64,000 bases of DNA, from contig PABB01000015.1 in the NCBI GenBank assembly GCA_002702655.1, positions 62,001 through 126,000 on the forward strand, written 5' to 3'. The notes under the pieces are model-generated. The model saw nothing but the letters and a program-made list of their open reading frames with translations, was not told the DNA's origin and did not search any database. The stretch comes from Planctomycetaceae bacterium (GTDB taxonomy: Bacteria > Planctomycetota > Planctomycetia > Pirellulales > Lacipirellulaceae). The stretch's first letter is position 1. Every line of letters begins with the position of its first letter. This document shows, one piece after another, positions 1 through 8,064 of the stretch. Both the position numbers and the translations under genes were made by a program.

Positions 1-2
1 TT

Positions 3-317
3 CGCTTTGATGACGACGAGTGGGACTCGACGATCTCGTTCGCTCGGTCCATTCCCGTGCAACTTGGCGGAACTCTCCAACTCACATTCGCTGACGGCGT
101 GAACGTTCTTGACCAGGTGGGAAGGACCTTCGACGTGTTCATTTGGCCGAGCGTCGCGCCCAGCGGCCGGTTTGCAGTTGAGAGCGACTACGTATGGGAT
201 CTATCGAACCTCTACTCGCTCGGGGAAATCACGCTCGTCGCTGTGCCAGAGCCGGCTGCCATCGGGATCGCGTTGGTCTGCTCACTCGCGCTGCTCGTTC
301 GACATCGTGGCGGCTGA
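3..317 (+). CDS. C-terminal part of a PEP-CTERM protein (5' end outside window)
   Basis: The reading frame is open from the left edge, so only the last ~104 residues are present. The visible part is beta-strand-like and ends with VPEPAAIGIALVCSLALLV followed by RHRGG. That is the VPEP motif, single hydrophobic helix and basic tail of a PEP-CTERM sorting signal. Such proteins are exported by Sec, cleaved by an exosortase in the inner membrane and released or anchored at the surface. No catalytic domain can be recognised in the fragment, so the function is unknown. It points away from the convergent minus-strand gene that follows. Confidence 0.75.
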   Translation, partial: RFDDDEWDSTISFARSIPVQLGGTLQLTFADGVNVLDQVGRTFDVFIWPSVAPSGRFAVESDYVWDLSNLYSLGEITLVAVPEPAAIGIALVCSLALLVRHRGG

Positions 318-435
318 TGCCAGCCCAGGCCGCGCGTACAAACTCGTGTGCCCCTGCAACAGCCGCACGCGAAACCAGTGCAAAATCGAGTGATCACGAC
401 GCCCGAACGTCAGGGATTGCATGCGACTTGCGATC

Positions 436-3400
436 CTATCGCGACGCCGCAGGCGCCGACATTTCTTCGGCCACCTCCTCCACGCGCCGCATCACGCGCA
501 GCAGGTTGCCGCCGAGGATTTTGCGGATGTCGTCCGCCGAGTACCCGCGGTCCAACAGGCCTTGGGTCAGCAGCGGATAGCTGTCGGCGGTCTCCAACTG
601 CTCCGGCAGCACCGACACGCCGTCGTAGTCCGAACCCAGGCCCACGTGGTCCACGCCGGCCAACTCGACGATGCGGTCGATGTGGTCCAGCACGTCGTGG
701 ATCGTGCCGCGGGGCATCGGGTGGGCGGCGTTCCAGCGGGCGACCGCGGCGTCGATGGCCGCCTGGTCGTCGCCGTGCTCCGCCTGCAGTTCGCGCTTGT
801 ACGCCATTTGCTTGATGTCGCGCTCGGCCGCCGCGGGGACAATAAACCCTGAGAAGAAATTGACCATCACCACCCCGCCGTTGTCGCGGACCAGCGGCAG
901 CACGTCGTCCGGCACGTTGCGGGGGTGATCCGCCACGCCGCGGGCCGACGAGTGGGAGTAGATGACCGGCGCCTTGGTCACCGCCAACGCGCGTTTCATC
1001 GTGGCGGGCGACACGTGCGACAGGTCGACCATCATGCCCAGGCGGTTCATCTCGCGCACGACGTCTTCGCCAAAGGGCGACAGGCCGCCGGAGATGGGAT
1101 CGTCGGTCCCCGAGTCGGCCCAGTCGAGCGACGCGCTGTGCGTGAGCGTCATGTACCGGGCGCCCATGCCGTACAGTTGCCGCAGCACGGCCAGAGAACC
1201 TTCGATGCAATGGCCGCCTTCCACGCCGATGAGCGAGGCGATGCGGCCCGCTTTGTGAATCCGCTCAATATCATCGACGGTCAGCGCCAGCTCGAACGTT
1301 TGCGGGTAGCGGGCGATCATCTTCTCGACCAAATCGATCTGCTCGAGCGTGGTCGAGAGCGCGGCGCCGCGCCGGGCCGTGTCGACCGGGACCCAGACGC
1401 TCCAGAACTGGGCGCCGACGCCGCCGCGGTGCAGCTTGGGGATGTCGGTCTGCAGCGTCGGCTGATCCTGGGAGATGTCGAGCTTGGCCAGCGAGCCGCC
1501 CGCCTGGCTGCGAATCTCCCACGGCATGTCGTTGTGGCCGTCGATCACCAGGCAACTGCGGTGCAGCGCTTCCGCCTGCGGGGTGAGGACAATCGGTTGG
1601 CGCTCGCTGCCCCCCTCCCTTGCAGGGAGGGGTTGGGGGAGGGACTCATCGGCGGCGGCTGATTCCGCGGCGACTGCGATCGCGGTCGACCCTCCCCTGG
1701 CCCCTCCCTGCGAGGGAGGGGAATCGGCGAGCGAATTGCCCGCGTCGAGTTGGTTCCACGCCCAGCGGTACAGGTTGCGGGAGTCGGCGTACCGCGAGTC
1801 GCTGGCCGCGGCCCCCAGCACGGCCATGATGAGCCGGCGCCCGTCGCGCTCGCACCCGGACACCAGACATGCGCCCGCGGCGCTGGTCGTGCCCGTCTTG
1901 ACGCCGAAGTAGCCCGCGGTCGGCAGCAGGCGATTGGTGTTTTTCCAGACGACGTTGCGGTGGTAGCCGCCGGGTCCCTCGACGGTGGCGCCGTGCTGGC
2001 GGGTCGACACGATCTTGGCGAACAGCGGCAGTTGCAGCGCCCGGCGGGCCAATTCGGCCAGATCGGCGGCGCTCGCTTTGTGCTCCTTGGCCGTCAAGCC
2101 GTGCGTGTTTTCGAAGTGCGAGTGCTGGAGCCCCAACTCGTCGGCGGCCGCATTCATCGCCGCAACAAACTGCTCGTAGGCGTCGCCGCCATCGCCGTCG
2201 GCGGGCGCGACGCGCTTGCCGAAGTGCTCGGCCAACGCCACCGACGCGTCGTTGCCCGAGGGGAGCAGCAACCCGTACAGCAATTCGCCGACCGTGGTTT
2301 TCTCGCCGGCCTTCAGCTCGCTGCTGGAGCCGATCACGTCGTCGGCGCGCTGGGAGAACGTGATCGTTTCCTCCAGCACGTCCGGATGGTCGGCGGCGTA
2401 GTTGATCACCACGTAGGCGGTCATGATCTTGGTGGTGCTGGCCATGTCGAGCGGGGCGTCGTCGTTGTCGCCGAACAGCCGCTCGCCGGTGTCCGCGTCG
2501 AGGATCGACCACGCTTTGCAGGTGACGAACGGCGGACCGTCGAGCGCATCGGCGGGCCGGGGGGGCAACGTCTGAGTGTTGATCTCCTCCGGCGGCGGCA
2601 TCGGCTGCTCGTCGGTGACCAGCGCGCCGAGCGCCTGCCACGTGGCCGCGTCGACCACCCCGTCGTCCGGCAGGTCGTGGCTGCGCTGAAACGCCATCAC
2701 CGCGGCCTGGGTGGCGGGGCCAAAGTCGCCATCAACCGACAGTCCCGGCGACGGCTTGCTGCGGGCGTTCAGAGTGCGCTGCAGCGCCTCGACCAGGTCC
2801 CCCGCGGCGCCGGAGGCGAGCGTCTGCGGCCCCGCGCCTTCGGCGGCCTTCTCGCTGGACGAGTCTTGCGACGTGAAATGCCGCACGGCGCGGCGCGCGA
2901 TGCGGCCGCAGAGAATCTCCGCAGCGTTCTTGTCGCCCCAGCTCGTGTCGGCGTTGTTGGCCGTCAGCACGCAAATCGCCAGCCGGCCGCCGGGCAGGTC
3001 GATCAGGGCGGCATCGGTTCGGACCTTGTTGACCGCGCCGGTCTTATGAGCAATCTTCAGTCCGTCGCGAAGAGACCGGGCGAGCTTCGAATCGTCCTCG
3101 CACGCGTACAGATGCGCGAGCATGGCTTCGCTCGACTTGGGACTGACGAGTTGGCCGGTGGCCAGCAGTTCCAGCAGCTTGACCTGATCGGCGGCGGTCG
3201 TGCTGCCCAGGCCGTACTGCTGGCTCCGCTCGGGGAACAGCGACGTGTCGCGGCGGTAGACCAGCGAGTGCAGCTTGGTTTCCGGCATGCCCAACTCTTC
3301 CATGTACTTGGCCGTCTCGGCGAGCCCCACGGCGCCGGCCACCAGGTTGGTCGCCGTGTTGTCCGAGTGGCGGATCATCAGGTGAATCGCGTCGTGCAGC

Positions 3401-3786
3401 GACAGGCGGAGCCCGGGGGAGAACTGCTCGGTCAGGATGCCCGAGCCGGGCACCTTGTCCTCTTCGGCCAGCGTGAGCATCTGCTGCGGATCAAGGCGCC
3501 CCGCGTCGACCGCGTGGTAGACGGTCGCCATCAGCGGCAGCTTGATCAAGCTGGCGGTCGGCATGGGGACGTCGGCGCGGTACGCGAACGACTCGCCGGT
3601 GGGCAGGTACTTCAGCGCAATCGCCACGTCGCCGTCGTGCGACTCGGCGAGTGCCGTCAGCTCGCTCGCCAGATCGGCGCGGACAGTCAGGGCGCTGCAC
3701 GCGACCGCCAGGAGCAGGACGAACATGACAAATCGGCGCACGCCCGCAGCGGCACTGGCTTGAAACGCTGATTGGCGACGATTCAT
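436..3786 (-). CDS. Four-domain peptidoglycan peptidase: beta-lactamase-like / PG-binding / DD-carboxypeptidase (S11) / membrane dipeptidase (M19)
   Basis: Predicted secreted protein of 1116 residues. The ATG at 3786 is preferred over a TTG 13 codons upstream because AGAAGGG lies 6 bases before it. An N-terminal signal segment (residues ~16-37) is followed by four parts. First is a class-A-beta-lactamase-like fold with SLIK (Ser79/Lys82), SDN (141-143) and KTG (248-250). Next is a PG_binding_1 domain (~328-389). A D-Ala-D-Ala carboxypeptidase domain follows, with STTK (Ser450/Lys453), SGN (510-512) and KTG (630-632). Last is an M19 dipeptidase (~738-1095) with the zinc motif DGHND (His751, Asp753), EGGHC, DLSHVS, YSHSSARG and GLGSDYDG. 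All three catalytic cores look intact. The linker (688-727) is encoded by two palindromic repeats. Family knowledge predicts trimming of D-Ala from stem peptides and cleavage of the released dipeptides outside the cytoplasm. It lies downstream of, and collinear with, the epimerase gene. One fused polypeptide is what the sequence shows; later processing is possible. Confidence 0.9.
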   Translation of the reverse strand: MNRRQSAFQASAAAGVRRFVMFVLLLAVACSALTVRADLASELTALAESHDGDVAIALKYLPTGESFAYRADVPMPTASLIKLPLMATVYHAVDAGRLDPQQMLTLAEEDKVPGSGILTEQFSPGLRLSLHDAIHLMIRHSDNTATNLVAGAVGLAETAKYMEELGMPETKLHSLVYRRDTSLFPERSQQYGLGSTTAADQVKLLELLATGQLVSPKSSEAMLAHLYACEDDSKLARSLRDGLKIAHKTGAVNKVRTDAALIDLPGGRLAICVLTANNADTSWGDKNAAEILCGRIARRAVRHFTSQDSSSEKAAEGAGPQTLASGAAGDLVEALQRTLNARSKPSPGLSVDGDFGPATQAAVMAFQRSHDLPDDGVVDAATWQALGALVTDEQPMPPPEEINTQTLPPRPADALDGPPFVTCKAWSILDADTGERLFGDNDDAPLDMASTTKIMTAYVVINYAADHPDVLEETITFSQRADDVIGSSSELKAGEKTTVGELLYGLLLPSGNDASVALAEHFGKRVAPADGDGGDAYEQFVAAMNAAADELGLQHSHFENTHGLTAKEHKASAADLAELARRALQLPLFAKIVSTRQHGATVEGPGGYHRNVVWKNTNRLLPTAGYFGVKTGTTSAAGACLVSGCERDGRRLIMAVLGAAASDSRYADSRNLYRWAWNQLDAGNSLADSPPSQGGARGGSTAIAVAAESAAADESLPQPLPAREGGSERQPIVLTPQAEALHRSCLVIDGHNDMPWEIRSQAGGSLAKLDISQDQPTLQTDIPKLHRGGVGAQFWSVWVPVDTARRGAALSTTLEQIDLVEKMIARYPQTFELALTVDDIERIHKAGRIASLIGVEGGHCIEGSLAVLRQLYGMGARYMTLTHSASLDWADSGTDDPISGGLSPFGEDVVREMNRLGMMVDLSHVSPATMKRALAVTKAPVIYSHSSARGVADHPRNVPDDVLPLVRDNGGVVMVNFFSGFIVPAAAERDIKQMAYKRELQAEHGDDQAAIDAAVARWNAAHPMPRGTIHDVLDHIDRIVELAGVDHVGLGSDYDGVSVLPEQLETADSYPLLTQGLLDRGYSADDIRKILGGNLLRVMRRVEEVAEEMSAPAASR
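1612..1721. repeat. Inverted pair of 21-base palindromes (REPIN-like) inside a coding region
   Basis: Two hairpins, 1612-1632 and 1701-1721, each have the perfect 9-bp stem CCCCTCCCT / AGGGAGGGG and a 3-base loop (TGC and GCG). The outer flank of the first (TTGGGGGAGGG) and of the second (CCCTCCCCTGG) are roughly inverted copies, so the pair looks like two REP sequences facing each other. The frame of the large peptidase stays open through it, and the repeats encode the low-complexity linker PPSQGGARGG and PQPLPAREGG between the S11 and M19 domains. No transposase is nearby. Confidence 0.85.
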
Positions 3787-3914
3787 CGGAAGCCCTTCTA
3801 CGCTTGTATTGCGAAACAGTGTCAACCGTCAGCAGAAAAGACCGCGGATCAAAACGAAAGGATCGGGCGCCAAACTGCGGCCATGTCCGCATGCCAGTAA
3901 GAGAACGCTCATCG

Positions 3915-3953
3915 TCGCTAATCCTCGCTAATACCAATTAGTGTGAATTAGTG
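3915..3953. repeat. Short direct and inverted AT-rich repeat between genes
   Basis: TCGCTAAT occurs twice with a 10-base period (3915-3922, 3925-3932) and AATTAGTG occurs twice with a 10-base period (3936-3943, 3946-3953). The second pair is nearly the reverse complement of the first, giving an imperfect palindrome. It lies in the 218-bp gap between the epimerase gene and the large peptidase gene. Role unknown; it is AT-rich against a GC-rich background, so a dispersed intergenic repeat or a regulatory site are both possible. Confidence 0.6.
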
Positions 3954-4004
3954 GACATCAGCGATTTGGCCGATCTGCGTCTTGGTGCGGTTTCGCCAGA
4001 GACT

Positions 4005-5027
4005 TCACTTCGGCAGTAGTTCGACGCCCGTGCCAGGGGCGTCGGGGTAGAGGCAGCGGCCGCGGATCACCCGGGCGCCGGTGGCGACGTCGCGGGCCAA
4101 CAGCGCGGCGCCGTCCATGTCGACAAAGTCCAGCATCGGCAGCAACTGCGCGATCGCGGAAATGCCGACCGTCGACTCGGTCATGCAACCGACCATGGTC
4201 TTCATGCCCAGTTCGCGGGCCTCGGCGATCATCCGCCGCGCGGGCGTCAGGCCGCCGCATTTGACCAGCTTGACGTTCACGCCGTGGAAGTGGCCGCGGC
4301 ACTTGGCGACGTCCGCTTCGCAGATGCAGCTCTCGTCGGCCACGATCGGCAGCGCCGACTCGCGATAGACGCGCTTGACGCCCTCCCAGTCCGCGGCGGG
4401 CAGCGGTTGTTCGATGAACTCGACGCCCAGTTTGGCCAGCTCGTGCGATTTGCCGATGGCTTCTTCGGCGCTCCAGGCGCAATTGGCGTCGACGCGGAAC
4501 ACGGCCCGGGTGTGCTGCCGCAGCGCGCGGACAATTTCCAAGTCGTGGGGCGTACCGAGCTTGATCTTGTAGATGGGCCAGTCGGGCATTTCCTGCAGCT
4601 TGGCGACCATCTTGTCGATCGAGTCGATGCCGATCGTGTAGTTGGACGCCGGCGTGCGGTCGGTGGTCAGGCCCCACAGTTTGTAGACCGGCTGGCCCTG
4701 CTGCTTGCCGAACAGGTCCCACGCCGCCTGGTCCAGCGCGCACAGCGTGAAGGGATCGTCGTCGAGCTCTTTCTGCAACTGCGACCACAGCAACTCAGGT
4801 TGCAGATCGCCGACGGCGGCCAGCACGGGCCGCGCCTTGTCGAGCGAATCGCGCATCCGCTCGCGCGTGATGCCGTAGTAGTTGTTGGTGGTCGCTTCGC
4901 CGTAGCCGCGCAGCTTGCCGTCGGTCAGTTCGACCACCAGCGTCGGCTGCACGGAGGTCGACTCGCGCGAGATGGAAAAGACGTGCCGCAACGGCAAGTC
5001 GTATTCGTGGGCAATGGCCTGTAGCAC
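4005..5027 (-). CDS. Enolase-superfamily epimerase: L-Ala-D/L-Glu epimerase or N-acyl-D-Glu racemase (DgcA-like)
   Basis: 340 residues, the usual length for the mandelate racemase/muconate-lactonizing-enzyme group. The GTG at 5027 is chosen because GGGAG lies 6 bases upstream; a TTG 5 codons earlier is an alternative. Visible signatures are the KIK acid/base lysines (154/156) in YKIKLGTP, metal ligands in FRVDANCAW (Asp180), FIEQPLP (Glu206) and VADES (Asp231), the second catalytic lysine in VKLVKCGG, and a DMDG motif near the C-terminus. Family knowledge links a DxD at that place to binding the alpha-ammonium group in dipeptide epimerases. The enzyme should invert the Glu alpha-carbon of L-Ala-D-Glu made from wall peptides. 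The upstream neighbour is a DUF1611/DgcN protein, and in marine bacteria a related enzyme pairs with DgcN as an N-acetyl-D-Glu racemase, so that activity is the main alternative. Cytoplasmic. Confidence 0.88.
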   Translation of the reverse strand: MLQAIAHEYDLPLRHVFSISRESTSVQPTLVVELTDGKLRGYGEATTNNYYGITRERMRDSLDKARPVLAAVGDLQPELLWSQLQKELDDDPFTLCALDQAAWDLFGKQQGQPVYKLWGLTTDRTPASNYTIGIDSIDKMVAKLQEMPDWPIYKIKLGTPHDLEIVRALRQHTRAVFRVDANCAWSAEEAIGKSHELAKLGVEFIEQPLPAADWEGVKRVYRESALPIVADESCICEADVAKCRGHFHGVNVKLVKCGGLTPARRMIAEARELGMKTMVGCMTESTVGISAIAQLLPMLDFVDMDGAALLARDVATGARVIRGRCLYPDAPGTGVELLPK

Positions 5028-5124
5028 GTACTGCTCCCACAACTGACGGCGGTCCCCGCGGACGCGGGGCGCGTGACATTCAATCCTTCGAGCGACCGAC
5101 GCAACGCCGCACGACCGGCGCGCC

Positions 5125-6174
5125 TTAGCTCACGGCCGCGGGCGCCATCTGCAGCACCGCCTCGGCCAGCGCGTCGGGACCGTCGCGGAACACGTCGCAC
5201 ACGGGCAGCCCCAACAGGTTGCCGACCTTCTCGCGTTCGGCTTCCGCTTCGTCGGGCCCCAGTCGCCGGCTGTTCATGCCGACGCCAATCACCCGCGAGG
5301 GCCCCATCAGCGACGCCATCTCCTCGTACACGCGAACCAGGCGATCCAACGGTTGCAGCGGAATGTGCTCCATGCCGTGCACGGCGGTGCGGCCGACTTC
5401 GTAACACATGATCATCCCGTGCGGGACGCAGCCGTGCAACAGTCCGAGCGTCACGCCCGAGTATCGCGGGTGAGCCAGGCTACCTTGGCCCTCGACCAGC
5501 AGGATTTCGTGATGCTGGTTGGCCAGGATCATTTTTTCGGTCGAGCCGCTGATGAAGTCGCTCACCACGCAGTCGATGGGACAGCCGTCGCCTTCGATCA
5601 GGATGCCGGTCTGGCCGGTGGCGATGAACTTGGCGTCGCGGCCGCGCTGCTGCAGCGCCCGCGTGATCTCCAGGGCGACGACCATTTTGCCGACGCAGCA
5701 GTCCTGTCCGACGGTGTGAATCCGCAGGCACTCCTCGCGGAGTCCCAGCCGGTTGTTGACGTCGCGTTCGTTGTTTTTGCGAACGTCGACCAACTCCACG
5801 CCGTGCTGCTGGGCGGCGGCGACGAAGTCGGGGTCGTTGCTCAGAAAATCATGCAGCCCCGACACGACATTCATGCCCCGACCGATCGATTCGAGAATGA
5901 TCGTCCGCCATGCCGCGGGAATCTTGCCGCCGGAGGGGGCGATGCCGATCATCAGCGTGTCGGCGCTGGGCGCCTCGGCCAGCGTGGCGACGATCGGCGT
6001 GTCGCCGCCGACGTTCAGGACGCTCGCCGCCGTCTTGCCCGCTTCGTGCGAGTCGAGCAGCGCGACCACTTCTTCCGGGCGATAACGCAGCACGCTCACC
6101 GCGGTCTTGCCGGTGATCGGCTCGGTGTTGCCTTCAGTCAGCAAGACAATGCGACGCGAAAATGACTCGGGCAC
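5125..6174 (-). CDS. dgcN: DUF1611 family protein, DgcN-like D-glutamate N-acetyltransferase
   Basis: 349 residues with no signal peptide. The GTG start follows a strong AGAAGGAGAG sequence ~8 bases upstream. The protein shows the two-part DUF1611 architecture: an N-terminal Rossmann-like domain (~1-140; IGIAPSGGKIP, NVVSGLHDFLS) and a C-terminal P-loop-type domain with TVGQDCCVGKMVVALE, where the usual GTDxxxGK loop appears as GQDCCVGK, and LLVEGQGSLAHP. From memory, members of this family have been named DgcN, a D-Glu N-acetyltransferase acting with the racemase DgcA in D-glutamate catabolism. The gene directly downstream, ~98 bp away, encodes a DgcA/dipeptide-epimerase-like enzyme, which supports that reading. 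D-Glu would come from peptidoglycan stem peptides. The symbol rests on family and context, not on activity data. Confidence 0.8.
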   Translation of the reverse strand: MPESFSRRIVLLTEGNTEPITGKTAVSVLRYRPEEVVALLDSHEAGKTAASVLNVGGDTPIVATLAEAPSADTLMIGIAPSGGKIPAAWRTIILESIGRGMNVVSGLHDFLSNDPDFVAAAQQHGVELVDVRKNNERDVNNRLGLREECLRIHTVGQDCCVGKMVVALEITRALQQRGRDAKFIATGQTGILIEGDGCPIDCVVSDFISGSTEKMILANQHHEILLVEGQGSLAHPRYSGVTLGLLHGCVPHGMIMCYEVGRTAVHGMEHIPLQPLDRLVRVYEEMASLMGPSRVIGVGMNSRRLGPDEAEAEREKVGNLLGLPVCDVFRDGPDALAEAVLQMAPAAVS

Positions 6175-6465
6175 GCGGCTCTCTCCTTCTGTCCAGACGA
6201 ATGCGAGTTCGCGCGAGACGGCAGCTCAATCCAGCGGCCGAATACCGGCGCTGTCGCGGCAAAGGAGCAAACCGTGCGACTCGCTTTCGAGTGTAGTAAC
6301 TCGCTGTGACGAAATGAAGTCAACGCGCATTGAACTTTGCGAAACGATTTCGCGCTGCGGCGCTGACTGGTCGGATTTCGCGCAAGGCAAACTCGCTGCC
6401 GCGCAGCAAGCAGGGTGCATAGGGGCTAGGGCGCCGCGGCGACCCGGGTCGACTGACCGTCAAGG

Positions 6466-8022
6466 TCAACCCAGCAGGCACTCAACCAGCGCGCGCTGGC
6501 TGGCCCCCACGTCGCTGTAGGTGCACAGCGAACAGCGGGCGCCCGCAAGCGATTCCAGACCAATCGGCGTCCCCAGACAGGCCAGCACGACGGCGCGTTG
6601 CGGCAGCAGATCGCTGAGCCACGCGGAGGCCGCGGCGGGCAGACCGAAGTGATGCCACGCAGCGGGCTTTACCACAATCGCGGCCAGCACCTGCTCGGCC
6701 GCCAGTGCGCGGCTGGTGAGCTCGTCCCAACGCTCAGCCGATTCGTCGCCCCGCAGCTCGACGCACTCGGCATGCGGCAGCCGCTCTTGCAGCGCAGTAA
6801 AAAGCTCGGGCGTGTCAGGATCGAGGTGCGAGCGGTACGGATTGACCAACACGGCCAGCAGCGATTGGCTGGCCGACAGCGGCAGGTGCTCGGCGCCGGA
6901 GCGGACTTCGATCGCCGCGGCGGCGACCTCCGCGGCGGCGGCCTGAGTGCGATCCTGCAAGTCGGTTTCGTTATCGGGCTCTGGGGTGGTTGCGGCGCCG
7001 CCGATGTTCCCTTCGCTATTGATCAGGACCATTTGCTTCAGTCGCAGGACACGTGCCACGGCATCGTCGACGCGCTCAAGGGGCAAGTCGCCGCGCTGCA
7101 CGGCTTGCTCCAATTCGGCCACGGCTGCCACGGGGTCGCCCACGTCCAACAGCAGGTCGACGCCCGCTTGCAGTGCGCGGAGGCACAGGTCGGGCTCGCT
7201 GGTCGTCTGCTCCATGGCGCCGGCCATCAGCACGCTGTCGGTGATGATCGCCCCGTCGTAACCCAGCTCGCCGCGCAACAGGTCGGTCAGGATGGGCCGC
7301 GACAGCGTCGCGCACGTGCGGGTGGGATCGAGGGCCGGGTAGCTCACATGGGCGGTCATCAGCAGCGGCGCGCCGGCGGCGATCGCGGCCTTAAACGGCA
7401 ACAACTCGCGGCCCCGCAGCTCCTCGGCCGACAACTCCACGGTCGGCATCTCGTGGTGCGAATCCTGGTGCGTGTCGCCGTGCCCGGGAAAGTGTTTCGC
7501 GCACGACAGCAGCCCGCCGGCGCGAAAGCCTTCGATGGCCGCAGCGGTCAACTCCGCGCCGCGCGCCGGTTGCGTGCTGAACGCGCGGGTCGAGATGATC
7601 GGATTGCGGGGGTCGGTGTTCACGTCGGCCACGGGGGCGAAGGCGATATGCACCCCGGCTCGCCGCGCCGCCAGGGCGGTCAACTCGGCAAACTGCCGCA
7701 CCGCCGCCGGCGCCGCGTCGCCCATGTGGTCGAACGCCATCATGTGCGGGAACACGGGGAACGGGCGGAATTGCTGCCCGTAGCCGCGTTCGATGTCAGA
7801 ACCGACCAACAGCGGAATGCGGCTGGCCGCTTGCACCCGCGCCAAGGTCGCTCCGCTGGTGGGATGCAAGCCATTGAACAGCACCAACCCGCCCAGCGGA
7901 CACTCGGCGAGCAGGTCGATAACGCGCTGCTCGTCCTCGTCGGCGGTGCGGACCGGCGGCATGTTCGAGCCGATGCGCACGATCATCAACTGTGCAAGCT
8001 TCTCGGCGAGGGTCAGGTTCAT
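6466..8022 (-). CDS. nagZ: NagZ-type beta-N-acetylglucosaminidase (GH3)
   Basis: 518 residues from the ATG at 8022; a GTG at 8052, 12 bases after the stop of the permease gene, is also possible. The GH3 N-terminal barrel is clear: GGLVLFNG, the NagZ loop KHFPGHGDTHQDSHHEMP (176-193), whose His acts as acid/base in this subfamily, and the nucleophile Asp262 in TDSVLMAGAM. There is no signal peptide, so it should be cytoplasmic, as NagZ is in Gram-negative recycling, where it removes GlcNAc from imported (anhydro)muropeptides. A C-terminal extension of ~170 residues resembles the GH3 C-terminal alpha/beta domain, which classical short NagZ lacks. Its gene lies immediately downstream of an AmpG-like permease, and the pair is collinear, so co-transcription is likely. 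Confidence 0.92.
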   Translation of the reverse strand: MNLTLAEKLAQLMIVRIGSNMPPVRTADEDEQRVIDLLAECPLGGLVLFNGLHPTSGATLARVQAASRIPLLVGSDIERGYGQQFRPFPVFPHMMAFDHMGDAAPAAVRQFAELTALAARRAGVHIAFAPVADVNTDPRNPIISTRAFSTQPARGAELTAAAIEGFRAGGLLSCAKHFPGHGDTHQDSHHEMPTVELSAEELRGRELLPFKAAIAAGAPLLMTAHVSYPALDPTRTCATLSRPILTDLLRGELGYDGAIITDSVLMAGAMEQTTSEPDLCLRALQAGVDLLLDVGDPVAAVAELEQAVQRGDLPLERVDDAVARVLRLKQMVLINSEGNIGGAATTPEPDNETDLQDRTQAAAAEVAAAAIEVRSGAEHLPLSASQSLLAVLVNPYRSHLDPDTPELFTALQERLPHAECVELRGDESAERWDELTSRALAAEQVLAAIVVKPAAWHHFGLPAAASAWLSDLLPQRAVVLACLGTPIGLESLAGARCSLCTYSDVGASQRALVECLLG

Positions 8023-8064
8023 CGCATCAGACAAAGGGGACGTGGCAAGCACCGGCGAACATCG

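Noticed and set aside
436-1210. M19 dipeptidase as a separate gene with its own start
   Set aside because: No ATG/GTG with a ribosome-binding site lies between the S11 domain and the dipeptidase core, and the frame is open throughout, so a fused protein is the simplest reading.
1750-3771. A 673-codon plus-strand open frame opposite the four-domain peptidase
   Set aside because: Low-complexity RGG/RRH composition and no motif; the catalytic motifs lie on the minus strand. The long minus-strand frame opposite the lysozyme (11670-14642) is rejected for the same reason.
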